From the NCBI GenBank assembly GCA_947034895.1, contig OX344763.1, positions 66,607,093 through 66,671,092 of the forward strand: 64,000 nt of DNA. The letters are read 5' to 3'. Made by a program: the position numbers and the translations under genes. The DNA comes from Rhytidiadelphus loreus (taxonomy: Eukaryota; Streptophyta; Bryopsida; Hypnales; Hylocomiaceae). Shown here one piece after another: positions 49,218 to 63,100 of this stretch. The notes under the pieces are model-generated. The model was not told the DNA's origin, searched no databases, and was given only the letters and a program-made list of their open reading frames with translations. How positions within the stretch are numbered: position 1 is the first letter of the stretch; every line of letters begins with the position of its first letter.

Positions 49218-52200
49218 CACTAGAAGAAAAGCCTGTTCAGGAAAACACCTTCAGAACGCTAAAAACACGTTTGCAGAAATGGTTTTTGCGAATAGGAAAC
49301 CATCATATGGATTTTGTTGAGAAATGCGTTCAGAACAAGTTGGAAATGGCACGTTGTGCCCCTGTACATTGTGTTTGGAAGAGTATTATGCATGTTAAGA
49401 AGAACATCTTCTATCCAACGTGTCATTACCCATGTGTAATTGCATTACATTTGAATTCCACATGGAATATGACATGGCGCTTTTGGTGGGCTAGATCTGG
49501 CTTCGTTGAAGCAACATCTATCACAATATGAATGGTCATGTGTAGTGTCGTGGATTCCGCTTGGCATGGCACGTGTCTTTATCTTATCATTTTAATATTT
49601 CTCGTGGGATTTTTTTTTCTGTTCCGAATGTGTGTTCAATGTTCTGCAATTTAGTAAATTGTTTTAGGGAACATGGGCGTTTAATCCCTGCAATGTCAAA
49701 GTGTGTTATAAAATGCTGAAATCAATGTTCATACAACAATAACATATGTTGCGCAACGTATCATTCAACATGCCATATTACTGAAAGGAAGGCATTTTCA
49801 GAAATGCATGTTTAAAAGAACAAAACATTGTCACAAATAACACCGTAATTGATGAAAATCAATGCCCTTGTTTATTTTTCTTGTTGAAGTGAACATACAA
49901 TTACAGAACCTTCTGTGCACTTGAAAATATTGCATAGAATAGAACAGAAGCAATTTTTCTATCATATGTGAAGATTTGTTGTTGAAAAAAATAATTAGCA
50001 GCTATATGTACACTGAAAGAGAACGTCATACAATGGAAAGCCTAAACTGTAACCTGTCATCTAAAGCCATTGAAAGTAATGCTATATCTACATTTTTGTA
50101 CACAGAGGGCTTTCTAATTATAACTAATATTCTGAACTGCACAGCTTGTATAACATGAATCATAAGTACACTGTCTCTTCTCACGGAATGTAAAGTTATA
50201 GACCTACATCCATGATGTGAGGACATCCAATATGTACGTACAATTGTATTTGACAGAGTGTACTCCACGTACAAAAGAGAATTACTGAATTATCACATAT
50301 ATATGTATGGGCTCCATTACCTGAGCATTTGCATTCTGCAAACAGTCGTTTCTTCTAATGTGCAGATGTCTCCTTTTCTTTCGTTGGTGGACATGCCTTG
50401 TCTTCCACCTTCATTACAAGATTTGTGAAAGTCATTTACAATGCAATAGAGTTAGTGAACATGTGTACATGGATAGAGACTTTGTCACTACAGTTCTACT
50501 AAGCAACGATTTCAGGTATAGTACAATACACTTTACAACAAGTACGTAGGAAACAAGCAACTTCATTACCTGGCGTCATTGAAGTCTGTATCGAAGAGTA
50601 GTTTTTGCTGAAGAATTTCGGAATGCTTGCTATAGGAAGTGCACTTCTGTACTCATTGCCACCTGCTGAAATCCAAACATGCTAATCCGAACATGACAAA
50701 GACTTGGAATCTAAATTCATGTTTTCACATCATGTACCTTTTTCTGTATGACGCAATTACATTTCGTCTTTTTCGTCCAAATCTTCCAACTTCTTTGTAT
50801 CGTATGATTCCACAGAACTATATTTCCAACCAATATAGCTATTCATATTCAATGAATGAAACACAAAGTAGGTTCACTGCAGCTGAATTCTGCTAATGAA
50901 ACTCCTGGAACATGTAAAGCAAGGAAGTTCATACTTCCACAAGAACAAGGTTAACGCTTCCTAGTTGTTTCAGACTAGTAGTGCCAAAATAGGGAATCGA
51001 CGGATGTTTTTCTAATGTTCTAATTTCAAATATTAGTACTCTATACTAAACGCAAGACTAGTAAGTATGTCATTGTGTATGTAGAGAAAGAGAAAATAAG
51101 ACAGAAGAAGGTACAATTTCAATAGAAATCATTTGAGGTTAAATGGTATTGACCTTGTACATTTTATGATAAACAAATGCTAAAGAGCAGAGGAAGAAAA
51201 CAACACCTTCAACTCAACTTTCCGTTATTTCTTTGAATTCAAAAGACCTGCATTATATGACAATGGAATTCAGTACATCTCATTTGTACGCTTCAAGTTC
51301 ATGCTAGAAATAGAATTAGTACTAAACGAACACTACGTCATTAACAACCTATAATAGAGACCTCACAATGCATTTAGACAATAACATTATAGAAAATGTT
51401 TTACTTCATACAAAAGAGAAGATTGGAACATGATTGTACATGAAGGAAGATAAACACATAAATTTGTACCATTGCTGCACGCATTTGCTGCTCATTGCAA
51501 TGACTTTTTCTTCCCAAAATGAGGTGTTCGGCATACATGGCACGTATGACAATGCTGAAGTATGAACAACATTTCATAGTTAGTAAGCATGTATTAAGTA
51601 TCCTACATGCACTTCTACAAAGATTAATGCGTTCGTGCGCATTTCAGTGACATGCAAGCAAAACACACGTACATGCCTTGCATCAATTCTTGAAATCCCT
51701 GTATATGCAATTCATACGTTTTGTTTCATCAGACATGCAATGAAGTTTCAAAACATTGGAACAAGTCCGTTTAGTTGTTCACAGAAACATAGAATGACTT
51801 TAGAATTGATCACCTCTGAATGTCCCTTCCATGAGCACATCAATAGCTCAGGAAGACCTCTAGTCCTTGTATTTATTATGCACATGACGCACTTCAACTG
51901 AATGCAAGTCAATTGCATTGAAAGGTACAACATGCTTTTGTTTGTAACAAACTTGAACATTAGGAAGCACACCTTTCGGAATTGGGAAAATATCCGTCAT
52001 ACAAAATGGTAATGTTACAACTTTTTCCCCAACAGTGCCCTCTGTTCAGCAGTGCTGTTAATAATCTTCATTCCTTTTCCGGTCTTCTAGTCTTGGCATC
52101 CTCTACTATGAGCACTTGAAAGTGCATTATCGAATGAAAGTTTCTGAGAAGACGTACCTGAATGTTGCTTCACTATTCGCAACAATTCACGTACATTTAC

Positions 52201-55200
52201 ATTCGTGGCAAGTGTGCCGACAGTTTTCACACATGCAAGTTCCTAAGCATGTGTCATTTCCAAAATACATTGTTAGTCACATGCAAAATGCAAAGGACAT
52301 AGCCAGCTTCATCCTTTAATACTACTTGCTACATGTGCTTCACACTTCACATGTACGTGCATGAAATGCAAGACTGTCATTTTCAGATTTAGAATCGTGT
52401 ATGTTCTCTTCTCTATGTTCACATAAAATGAGGTTATTGGAGACACTATACAATATACCGGATACATATTGCTTTGTCTTTTATTGGAAAAAAATGAGAT
52501 TACACTATTTTCATTGTTGCTTTCCTATTGTCTTCAATGTTTTGCTTGATATGTACACACTTTGGGAGAACTAAAAGAAAACAAATCCACAACAACTCTT
52601 CATGAAGGGCGTTCAATACTACTACAAATGAAAGGGTGGCATGACATACTGCAAGTCATCCAATTACCTCATGAATAACGTCACCAGAGAGCTTGAACGT
52701 TGCTTAGTCGTACAATGTGTTGAACATCTGACATGACATAAACAATGACTACAATTCAATAGTTCAAGAACATGGAAGCTTCACTACCAAGCATGCCAAC
52801 GATACTGTCAATTTCTCTAACGGCCATGGAAAAGAGGTTTTCTGTAATTCTGTCGTCTCATTTCACTTGTGTTTCAATAAATAATTTCCAATTCCTTCAT
52901 TTGCTTCCGCTCATGCTGTCATGCATTGTAGTATTCAATCACTTTTCTGCAATCTATTCAGGTACATTCAATGCTCTCATTTACTAGTCGTTAATCTTCC
53001 TAGTTCGTACTTTCAATCATGCAAGCAAAGGGTGACGTTGGTCGCTTGGCCTCCTCACTTGTGAAGCAACATGGCATCCTATTTCTTTGAATGTCAACTG
53101 AGAACAACAATACAGATGCATGTTGCCACCTCTATTGAAAAGAAAGTTACCTTCAATGTTGTTGAAAAGAACCCTCCCGTGTTTCTAGCTTTTGAACTTA
53201 CGATGGAATAAAATGCCATCGTTCTGACAAACCTACAGAAGCACATGAAAAGAAGTTAATAAGCACTGACATGAGAGCAATGAAAACCACTTACAACATG
53301 ACTGCAAAACATTTGCATTGTATGATGTACAAATACAAAAAATTGATATTCTTCCTCTATTACTTCAAATAGCAAGTTATTCAATAGTACAAAAGAAACT
53401 ATTTGTCTCCAGAAGTAGCAAATTAGACTCCAGACATACAAGCCGTACATACAACACAACTAAAAGCCCTCATTTGGGCATGTCTTCATTAGCTTCTTCC
53501 ACAATGGAACACTAGTCAAAGTAGAGTAACGAAGAGTATAGACGCGCTGAACCTCCATGAAGTGAAAGTAACAATCACTTGTCCAGTAAATTCTGTGTAC
53601 TGCTGCAGTCCTATCTTAGACTTTTAAAGAGAATGTACAAGACACTAAACTATTTCTATTGTTCATACAAGTCATTTGTACATAAATTATGTAACTTTTG
53701 TGTTCCCATGATTGTCACGTCATGCACTCATGCACAACTACTGATGTATATGTTCACTAAAAGAACACAATTATACATGACTTATGAACCATGTTTCATG
53801 TGTTGTGCAGTGCAACTTTCTGAATATGAAGTTGTCACCGACTAATAGAACTTGAAAAACACAATGTACAAAAATACAAGAAAATAAATTTACTACATTA
53901 GATGAGTGTGAAGGATGGTACAAAAATAAGGTCCCCCACATTGAAGACTGGCGTTGTCGCTGAAGCACGAATTCGAGCTGTCCAGAAGTATACATGCTAC
54001 TTTGGATGGCAAAGCCAACATATCAGACTGGACTACGATTGCAGATCACCTTGTCAGCTAGTTTCTACCTCTGTCCAAAACAAGTCATAATTCCAGAAGC
54101 TTTATACAATCTCATATTACTGAACATCATTTTCTTGATGGAGAAAATGATAGTCTTCTCTAATAACAATGCATGTTTGCAAGGAAGGCCCTTTCCACGT
54201 AGAAATCAAAGTCCCACATGTACATAGGTATTGTACAACCTTTTCTTATACTCTACATACTACAGTTGGATATTGTGCTCACATGACTCGTTTGACTTAC
54301 TGAAATTGCTATTCCGTCTGTTGTGGAGTTCTTGTATAATGAACGTGCAACATGTGACGTACAAGAAGGCCGGTCTATCTGGAGCCACCATGTCAGTCGG
54401 CCTTGTTCTTGTTCTTCATAACATCGTACTGTTGCATATTCCCGTGGACTGCATTCACTTCTTGACAGCATTCCGTGAGGTCATATTGAACATGAAAAAA
54501 AGCTCAACTTGCATCATAGAAAAAAACAATTCGTACATTAGTTCTTGTCACTGTTGTTAGATGGAAGAGCATGTACAATCATGCTGTCATTCTTGCTTTA
54601 CATATGAAGATGTAAACGTCATAGATAGGGACTATGGTAACTGCCTACTACTATGACAAACTTTAACAACATAGTTCAGGCAGCAGTGACTTGAGAAGAA
54701 GTTGTTATTCAACATATCGATGTGACCTTCGCCTTCTCAATGATGAGTACCTTCTCGACTTCAATGTGAAAAGTACAAAATGACTGGCAAGTACGGAAGC
54801 TATTGTCCAAAGAAACATATGAAATTAGCAATTGAACAAAAATAAAAACAATCCACGTTCACATGAGGATTCATTGATACGGTAACTTCAAAGCTATTAC
54901 TTCAATTACCCGTAACTCGATTGTGAACATTGTTACTATGTAACCAAAATTGAATACTTGCACATGTAAGTGGTGATGCCCACTACAAGGACGAAAATTG
55001 GAAGTGCAAGACACCTGAAGAATTTCTTCACTTACAATACAAACATGGCCACAAAATTCAGAGGGCTTCTTTGAGGACCTTCTTCACAGCAACATGTCAG
55101 CAAAGAACATAATCCGCGACAATAGCAATTGCCAAATGAAACCTCTTGCAAGTCTGAAACAGCTTCTTCTGGCATGTGCACCTGCACCAGTACATTCCAC

Positions 55201-55775
55201 AGGTCAACAAAAATACCAAGCAAATTGCATGAGAAGCAATAAGTGAGAACTGGCTTATGAATCCTAGAAGTATAGTAGCAGAACTTCGAATACGCATAAT
55301 CTGGCCAACGTCTGCCTGAACCCTGAACTGACCAACGTTTGCTTAAACTTGGCCAACGTCTGCTTAAACCCTAAACCCATACACGTGTCTAATTTTCATT
55401 TCTTATATGATGTATGCATTGGGCTGTAACGAATGAATTAGTTCGATATCCAAATCATTGGCCATCCATTGCCAACGAGGCAAAATATGTTGCCACTCCG
55501 ACATCCACGTAGACTATGGCAGGGTGATACCCACTTCTATGTGACACGAGTATTTATTCATGTTTCACGAAATGTCGTTCACGTTACTCTTAACAGAAAC
55601 TAGGAAGGCCGGAATTGTACAACCATAGGGTCATCATTGAAATGACACACTTCGTTTGCTGCAACGCGCTCTCCAATGCAATTACAACAGTCAACCAAGC
55701 CAAACATAAAAAAGTGCATGTCTAACATGAAAACATTGGCGGAAACAGTCATTCCAGCTCCATTTTCTTCTAGTG
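49218..55775. mobile_element. putative 6.56-kb non-autonomous element with CACTAGAAGAAAA ends
   Basis: CACTAGAAGAAAA starts at 49218 and its exact reverse complement TTTTCTTCTAGTG ends at 55775. With the flanking bases the match reads CATACACTAGAAGAAAA on both sides. The left end lies exactly where DUF7869 copy B stops. Flanks suggest a 2-bp TA duplication rather than the 3 bp usual for CACTA elements. The interior is AT-rich with frequent 'tgtacat' words. It has no ORF above about 110 codons and no recognisable transposase, so the element would depend on others. Two unrelated ends 6.5 kb apart are the alternative. Confidence 0.5.
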
Positions 55776-56176
55776 TATGGACTATGTGACATTAGAGAGA
55801 TGAGTCCAAATTCCTGGCTCACACTTGTAGAGACAATGGATTTGGAGGACAACAGACACTGGGAAAACTCACCTTCGGCAATACAAGACGGCTTGGAAAA
55901 GAAGTGAAGGCCGACGTTCTGCAATTTGAGGCGTTGAAGTCCTACATGCAAGTGAATACAACAATTGAAGCAACAGTGGCATGAGGAATGCTGTCCTACA
56001 TAACATGCGGGCCCAACGTGGTCTATAGCAATATAGTAATGTAGGAACCCTATATTGTAGGACAGCCTATAACCGTCGGCCCTATCACCGTCCATGGCTC
56101 CACATTGTGGGCTATGGTGCAGTAATGGACTTAATTGGGATGCCAACATTGCAACCGAGTAATGCGTGCAGTCCAC
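55776..56176 (-). pseudogene. possible detached N-terminal part of DUF7869 copy B
   Basis: On the minus strand a frame open for about 130 codons runs into the right end of the 6.56-kb element. If that element is removed with one TA, this frame (…SLMSHSP) joins that of copy B (YAPSCW…). The match to copy A in this part is weak, so this is a suggestion from position and frame only. Confidence 0.25.
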
Positions 56177-57720
56177 ACTTTATAATGACGAATGCACAGT
56201 TTCAAGAAAATTTAAAAAAAGCTAGCACTGAAGAATGCGTGCTAGGGTTTCTGAATTTCACATACCCTATACAGAGGTTGAGTGCTTCGCGCTTTACTGC
56301 TCGACGACGTGGAGGTATCTACTGTCATCAGAAGCAGACTTGCTTGTGCGCGATTTGAAGTGCCGGAGAGCCTTGCATTGCTATGCGATTGAGCCGTAGG
56401 CAATGTAAAGGAGCTATGTGTTGGACAAAGTGGTCGAACACACGCAGTGCAGCATCCGTGACACACATATCAGGTGGCGCACAGTGAGGTACTACGTCCT
56501 CTGAGCATCCTAACTGATTGCCGTCCTACACTGTTGAATTCACAGCCATCGCTTACTACTAGCAGTCGCCTCTGAGAAAAACCCCGCGGCAAGGCAATGT
56601 TTCATAGTGCACAAAGGCATGTGAATGCTACCTTCTTAGTTCAGTGCGTGCAGTGTTGGACATGTGGTCATATGAGAAGTAACGCACTGGGGGACAGCAC
56701 AGTAGTCGAGGTTGTCGGTCGTTGCGTTCCAAGGGATGTCCAACGCAACATCCTCACGTTCTGAAGAACATTGGCTTGTCTGAGATGATGTTCTTGTGGA
56801 CGTCAGGCAGGACGCTCCATGACGATTTGTTAGATCCTACTCTTACTGTCCTCTATCCAGAGTATTAGGCCATGAGAACGTCATGTTGTAGTCATAGTTT
56901 TCGTCTACACTTGCTTCGACTGTGCTTGGAGGATACTCTACAATGGCAATGCTCATAAACAAGTGTACAACCAATACAGGTTGTATATGAAGAGGACATA
57001 AAAACTGTGCCCTGTCTGCACTAACTTGCACATGCTGCAAAGTGAGCGGAGAAGTCGTAATTGTTTTTTCCTTTTGGTATGCATCTCATATACTGTGATG
57101 TAATGAAGAAGTGCCGACCTAGAGACATTGTGTGCAGACGAGCATTAAGGAATTGATGACAAGCAAACAAAACTCATAGAACATACACATTGTAAGGCAA
57201 ACTTTGAGGTCTGAGCGCGCTGATGCTGCACATACAAAAGTGTTCCTATATAGAATGGTGTTCCTAACATCTGTTTCCTCCTGGCTCCTGTAGTCACAAT
57301 AAGTGTTGTACGTTCTGAGTGCGTTCATTTTGGGCGAACTTCGTGACGTATGCAACGTTGCCTTGTCCTTCAAGAGGGACACACGTCATGTACTCAAGAA
57401 TGTGGATACCATACACAGCGAAATTATCATAGCCAATCGTCATAGAAGTTTCCAACATGTGCGCAACAAGTAGAACAATTGGAAGTCAACGGTTTCCGCA
57501 GTTCTTGTGGGACACATGTATTACTATAGTAGTGGTACACGTGTTCTAGACAACGTTCTAATGGACGTCATGTTCAGCGTCCGCGGTATACTTGTTTGCA
57601 ACGACATTGCGGACAGTTGTATGCATGCAAAGACGTCCACTAGAACTTCAACAGGGACGTGCACACTGACCGTTAGGACATGACAGGCACCGCTTCGCAG
57701 AATTGCAAGTCCTTCGCAGC
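56177..57720. other. spacer, nothing recognised
   Basis: Mixed-composition sequence with no supported ORF, repeat or terminal inverted repeat. It may include the 5' part of the CACTA element whose transposase follows. Confidence 0.3.
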
Positions 57721-57722
57721 AC

Positions 57723-58095
57723 ATGTCTAGTGGAGGGGATGCAGACAATGTTTTTGTCGTCAACAGCGTTGGAGAATGTTCAGATGGCGACGACGACATT
57801 TTTTTAGAGGATATGGACGCCGTTCTCCAGATGTACCTGGAGAACCTAGTTTCTCATTATACAACGCACATGTACTACGTTGAGCATGGTCTCGTAGGTG
57901 GAAACGATTTTTTACCAAACACCATGGACGACATGTACGCGCAGCACATGTACTGCATTTCGTGGTTCAATGATGGTTGCTACCCCTTTGACTAGTGGGA
58001 GGAAGACTACGAGAACTGGCTATATGAGCGAGTGTGTGCAGCAATGGCGGAAGGAGACGTAGTTTAGGATGTGTATATGGAGGCTGCTTCGCTGT
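57723..58095 (+). pseudogene. acidic coding-like fragment upstream of tnp2
   Basis: A plus-strand frame starting 'MSSGGDADNVFVVNS' is rich in Asp/Glu and aromatic residues. It is broken by TAG near 57993, reads on as 'WEEDYENWLYERV' to TAG near 58064, and then ends near 58095. No family is recognised. Its position ahead of the tnp2 gene would suit an accessory or N-terminal exon of a CACTA element. Confidence 0.3.
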
Positions 58096-58099
58096 AAGA

Positions 58100-60140
58100 G
58101 ATATTGTAGAAGGCAGGAATGGGAAGTTGTTGATATATGTCCTACATGTTTCGTGATGCTTCTATAGAAGGTAGCCCCCTTTGTGATGTCACAATGCCAA
58201 CGACCAGTAATGTCCACAGTCACCAAACGTGCTAACTACTATGGAATGCCAGTGGGATATGTACACATGTGTTGTGAGCAATGATGGCTAACATGAATAG
58301 TCTATGCGTGAACGAATATTTATTTCACATATTGTAAATGTGTTTTGCTATACAGAAGTGGCAACAGACATGATACCACTCACTTACAGAAACTGTTGTT
58401 CCCTTGCAATGCAACATATGATTTTATAATCATAGTATATGCAATAGAAAATAAGCCATGGCTGTTGCATGTGCTTCTTCAAGTGCATTTCTGGCACACA
58501 GTGTGTGACTGCATATTGTGCATACTTTACGCATGTTCTGTATGCGGACTCCATGACCTTGTGAATACGATGCATGTTGCAGCAGAGTTGGAAATTGGAA
58601 AGGAGCATTACCACATCATATTTCAGCAACAAGTGCACGGAAATGTTGCGTCCGATGTCGTTGTGAATGACATCCATCATTGACGTCAGTGTCTTCAAGT
58701 AAGCGTACTAAAAACCTCAAGAATTTTTTGTTTTGTCCTCCAAGCGATGCTGAGTTGTGCATGATAGAAGTAAGCGCTATCCTTGAAGACAAGTTGCAAG
58801 GAGGGATGTGCTAGTATTAGCGGTGAATGCTATACCACTCACGTTCATTCCTGAGAATATATTAGTAGAGGGTTGCAATACGAATATTGATACAGCTTGT
58901 ACAGGTATTGTACGTTCTGTCCAAATGCCGTCAATGATGGGGAAATGCGTGGCATTCGATACAAATCACTCTGATGTCACTGTCAATGACAATAGTGCCA
59001 TCACTTCTGATGAATATGTAGCTTCTGTGATGTGCATGTGGCACCGAACAGAAGAGGAACCAAGGGACGGAATGTTGCAAAGAATATGTTAGCAGTTTTG
59101 GTTAGGAAGCCCACTTAGGCTTCTTCTCTATCTGAAATGATGAAGCACAAATGGAGTGGGACCTTGAATTCAGAGATGCAGTGCACTGTTTTTCAGAAGA
59201 ACTATGGAGAGAACAAAAGTTCAAAGTACTCTATGTGTGAATTCCTGGTTGGTGCTAACACATAGTAGACGTATACAATTTCGAACACGAAATATATACT
59301 AATGTTTTCTCGAATTGCAAAGCCAAAGAGAAATTGACGTCTGCGTACATGTACAATATTTGTTCTATAACATATGAGAGGACTGTGTTTCTAACAGCAG
59401 TGGCAGAGCAAACGTCTTGCCCAAATGCATTGTGAGCACATTCTGTACTTCACAATTATGTTACAGAAACTAGAACATGTCAGTCACACTGTTGCTCATT
59501 TACTGGACAGCTGCACCGTGCAAGAATAGCGTTTGAAAGCATTCTAGGATTTACTATTCCAAGAATGAGTAGTGCCTATCGTACATGATGGACATATTAC
59601 TACAGTTGTTAGAGCCATATACAATGCTTGTGTACAACATGAATGGATTCACGTTCCAATTTTACACTGTAGTAGCACTGCGGACTGCGCAGCCATATTG
59701 AACTATAGCTACTTACACCTCTTGCATGCGTTCTATGGGTATACAATTTATGTGTGTACAATTCGTATACGAAGTAAGGTCTATAGTATTGGAGGCATGC
59801 ATTTTGACAAGCTTTTCAACGTTTTGTTGTACTAGATGTGGACATTGCATATGCAATCCCTTGGCGTTCATCATCAACGACAATGTGCATACAAGTGCCT
59901 CTGAACAACACATTTCATAATGATTCCCCAATCGCAAAAGCGGGCTACTAGAGTGCGCATTGCCAGCGATGGACGCACACTACGACACATCCCAACAGGC
60001 GACCTCATTCTATAAACTGAGCTGCGAGTGGCAACGGAGCAAAATGTACATGCCTTTTTTTGCCCCTGCCAAGAATGTCATGGGGGCTTACGAAAAAGTA
60101 TTGCAATTATTTGAAAGCATCATGCTGCATTTGGACGTGA
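58100..60140. other. probable internal non-coding part of the CACTA element
   Basis: No ORF here is supported. Sequence style, with many 'tgtacat' and 'gcatgt' words, resembles the interior of the 49.2-55.8 kb element. It may hold introns and leader of the tnp2 gene. Confidence 0.3.
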
Positions 60141-60147
60141 TCAATTT

Positions 60148-63100
60148 TTGACAAAGTCAATGATAGGAGGAGACCCACCCGAGGGATATCCTTCTCGCAG
60201 CATTTGGGTAGAAGATGTAGCATATGATGATGACGTTGTTGACATTGAGGAAGCGTTACCTGTACTAGATGCTCATGTAATTGACGATGTTCTAAACATT
60301 GAGGGGGGCGACCCATCAAGTGCTGCAAAGCCTCCATTGGATGAGTACCACGACGTGCAAAGGCAAGTCATGGAGGCCCACGATTGAGGAGATGCTCTAC
60401 ACAGGGAGAGTTTGCCAGCATACACTGTGGAGGACAACAACGATATCGAGACAAATGGTTTGGACGGTTTGGAAGATTTGTACGAATAAGCAACAACCCC
60501 ATTGTATCCAGGTGCTAAGACAAGTGTCATTTCTGCTACAATCGTCATTATGAACATGTGCCTTGTATTCCGTGTCAGCAAAAAATTCACAGACGAGTTG
60601 TTGCATTACTTGTCGGAAGACATGCTGCCCGCTGGCAACAAGCTTCCCGCTAGTCATTACGCTGCACAGAAGCCAGTCCGACAATTTGGTTTGAACTACC
60701 GGAATATTCACACATGCCCTGATGGATGTGTATTGTACGACGGTGAACACGCATCATTGCAAAGTTGTCCTCAATGTCGGAGGTCGCGTTGGTTGGAAGG
60801 CAGCTTCTCAATTCTAGCAAAGGTCATTCGGCACTTTCCACTCATACCTCGGTTGAAGCGCATGTGGCGATCTACAGAAATCGCTGAGATGTTGACTGGT
60901 TATACAAAACATGTCAGCGAAGATGGCGTCATGAGGTCAGTAGTGGACAGCCCTGCATGGAAGCACGTAGATAATGATGTCGCATTTGGCAACTTTGGCG
61001 TTGAGAAGAGAAACATGCGCCTCGCTTTAGCATTGGATGGCGTCAATCCTTTCAAGCTCAGCAATACAAATTGGTCAACGTGGCTAGTGCTCATTTTGAT
61101 TTACAACTTCGAGCCATGGTTTGTGATGAAGAAATTTTCATTTCGTTGTGCATTCTCATCTCCAGGAAGCATTCACCAACTACGAAGAGCATTCGTGTTC
61201 TTTTGCAACCATTGCTAAAGGAGTTGAATGAATTGTGGGATGGCGTACCAGCATTGGATTTTACACAACTGGAGGGCTCTCGCCGTTTTGTACTACGTGC
61301 AGTGGGCTGATTGCAAGAAAGACCGAATGATTTTGGTAGCGTTTGGTCAAAAAACTGCGTTTTTTTGCCCAGTACTAGGAGTACTAGGAGTACTACAAAA
61401 TGGAACAATCTCAACCGTTGATCTGAAAAATCAACGGCCAATAATACTTTTGAGTACTTCATATTACTGAAATAGTACTATTTAAAAAAAATGAGAGTTT
61501 GTCACAAAAAGTAAATCAAATTATATAAAAATTAATAAAAAATTAAAAAATCATGAATAAAAAATTAAAAAAAATTGTCCATTTATAACAACTTGATAGT
61601 GATTACATTTCACCAAAAACTAAAAGTTGAAACCATCATAAAAGTTTGAAGTGCTATGCACAAGGAACCCCTATTTGCATGCATGTTGAAGACAAAGAGT
61701 TGTGTTTTTTTGAATTCCCTTTGGTGGGCATATGCCCATCTAGTATGGGAATAGGCCACAAAAAAGTCAAATGAACATCATGTTTTTTGGATACTTCACA
61801 GTACTAAAAATTCCTAAACCGCAAAGTGTGACAAATTAGCTAAATTGATATTTAATTATAAAATTATTTTTCAAATTTTTTGAAAAATAATAAATCTCAT
61901 GTTTTCTGAGTTAGCAATCTTCCATAAAAATTTCAAGTCCATTGGCTTCAATTTCCAAAAGTTACGGCCAAAACCAACTCCGTCACTCCAATTGTGACGC
62001 CAAATAGGACCAGTCTTTCTTGCAATCACCCAATGCTCATGTGGACAATTTCAGATTTTTCTGCATCTGGACTAATAGCGGGCGTATGTTGTAATGGATA
62101 TAAGGCTTGTGTGTCTTGTGGACCGGAGACAGACTCGCGAATGGCCAAAACAGGTGATGTTCTACCAAATTGCGGTGTTACTTACCACGACATCATCCCT
62201 ACCGCCGCAACAAAAGGTTCAATGGCAAAGTGGAGCATCGTTGTCAACCTCCTACCATGTTTGGCTTAGATGTGATCAGGTATGCTGCATGGAGACAATC
62301 ATACCTCAACCTTGGTGGGAAGGAGAATGCTCAAGATGATTCGGTGCATTGCACAGGCGTGAAATTACTACCAGCATTATTTGAACTTCCATACTAGCAG
62401 GTATGTATTATTGAAGCATTTAGGAAGCGCAAGTACAAATGCTAAGCATTCACAAACAACTGCTGTGCGGTAGATTAGTGAAGAGTACTTACTACTTTCC
62501 ATTGCATGTGCACACTCTACTGTGTATGTACTGCTTCTGTGGATGTCCCATTCAGAAAACCTTTGCAACTGTACAAATGAGATAATAGAACGACATCTTG
62601 GAAAGCAAATTCTTCTGCATTGTTGTATGTGCAATGAAAAAAAAGCCAAATATATATTTGTTAGGTGTTCTATGGAACTTAATGTATGTCCCTTCATAAT
62701 GTGTATTGAAACAAGAGTGCGTTTAACCTTATGTACATGCTGTACTCTGTGGTGCAGCATCTATTAGCCCCACACATTCTGGATGTCATGCATTGCGAGA
62801 AGAATTTGTGTGAGAACATTCTGAAAACAATTCTAGGTATGAATGATAGCGTTGGAAGTCGCCAAGATGCGCAAGACTTGCAAGTGCGTGAAGAGATTTG
62901 GCTACAACCGGCGAGGCGGAACCGAGACGAGTTTTACATGCCGCCATCACCTTATGTATTGAAACCAGACGAACGAAGGGAATTTGTGGACATTATTTCC
63001 AATATGCGCACACCAACTAACTACATTGGCTCCATTCACAAGCGTTTGAAAGATGTAAAATTGCAATACCTGAAAACCCATGACTACCATGTACTAATGC

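Noticed and set aside
53579..54560. ORFs of 77-109 codons within the 6.56-kb element
   Set aside because: No domain and no codon-level signal; similar frames are open on both strands.
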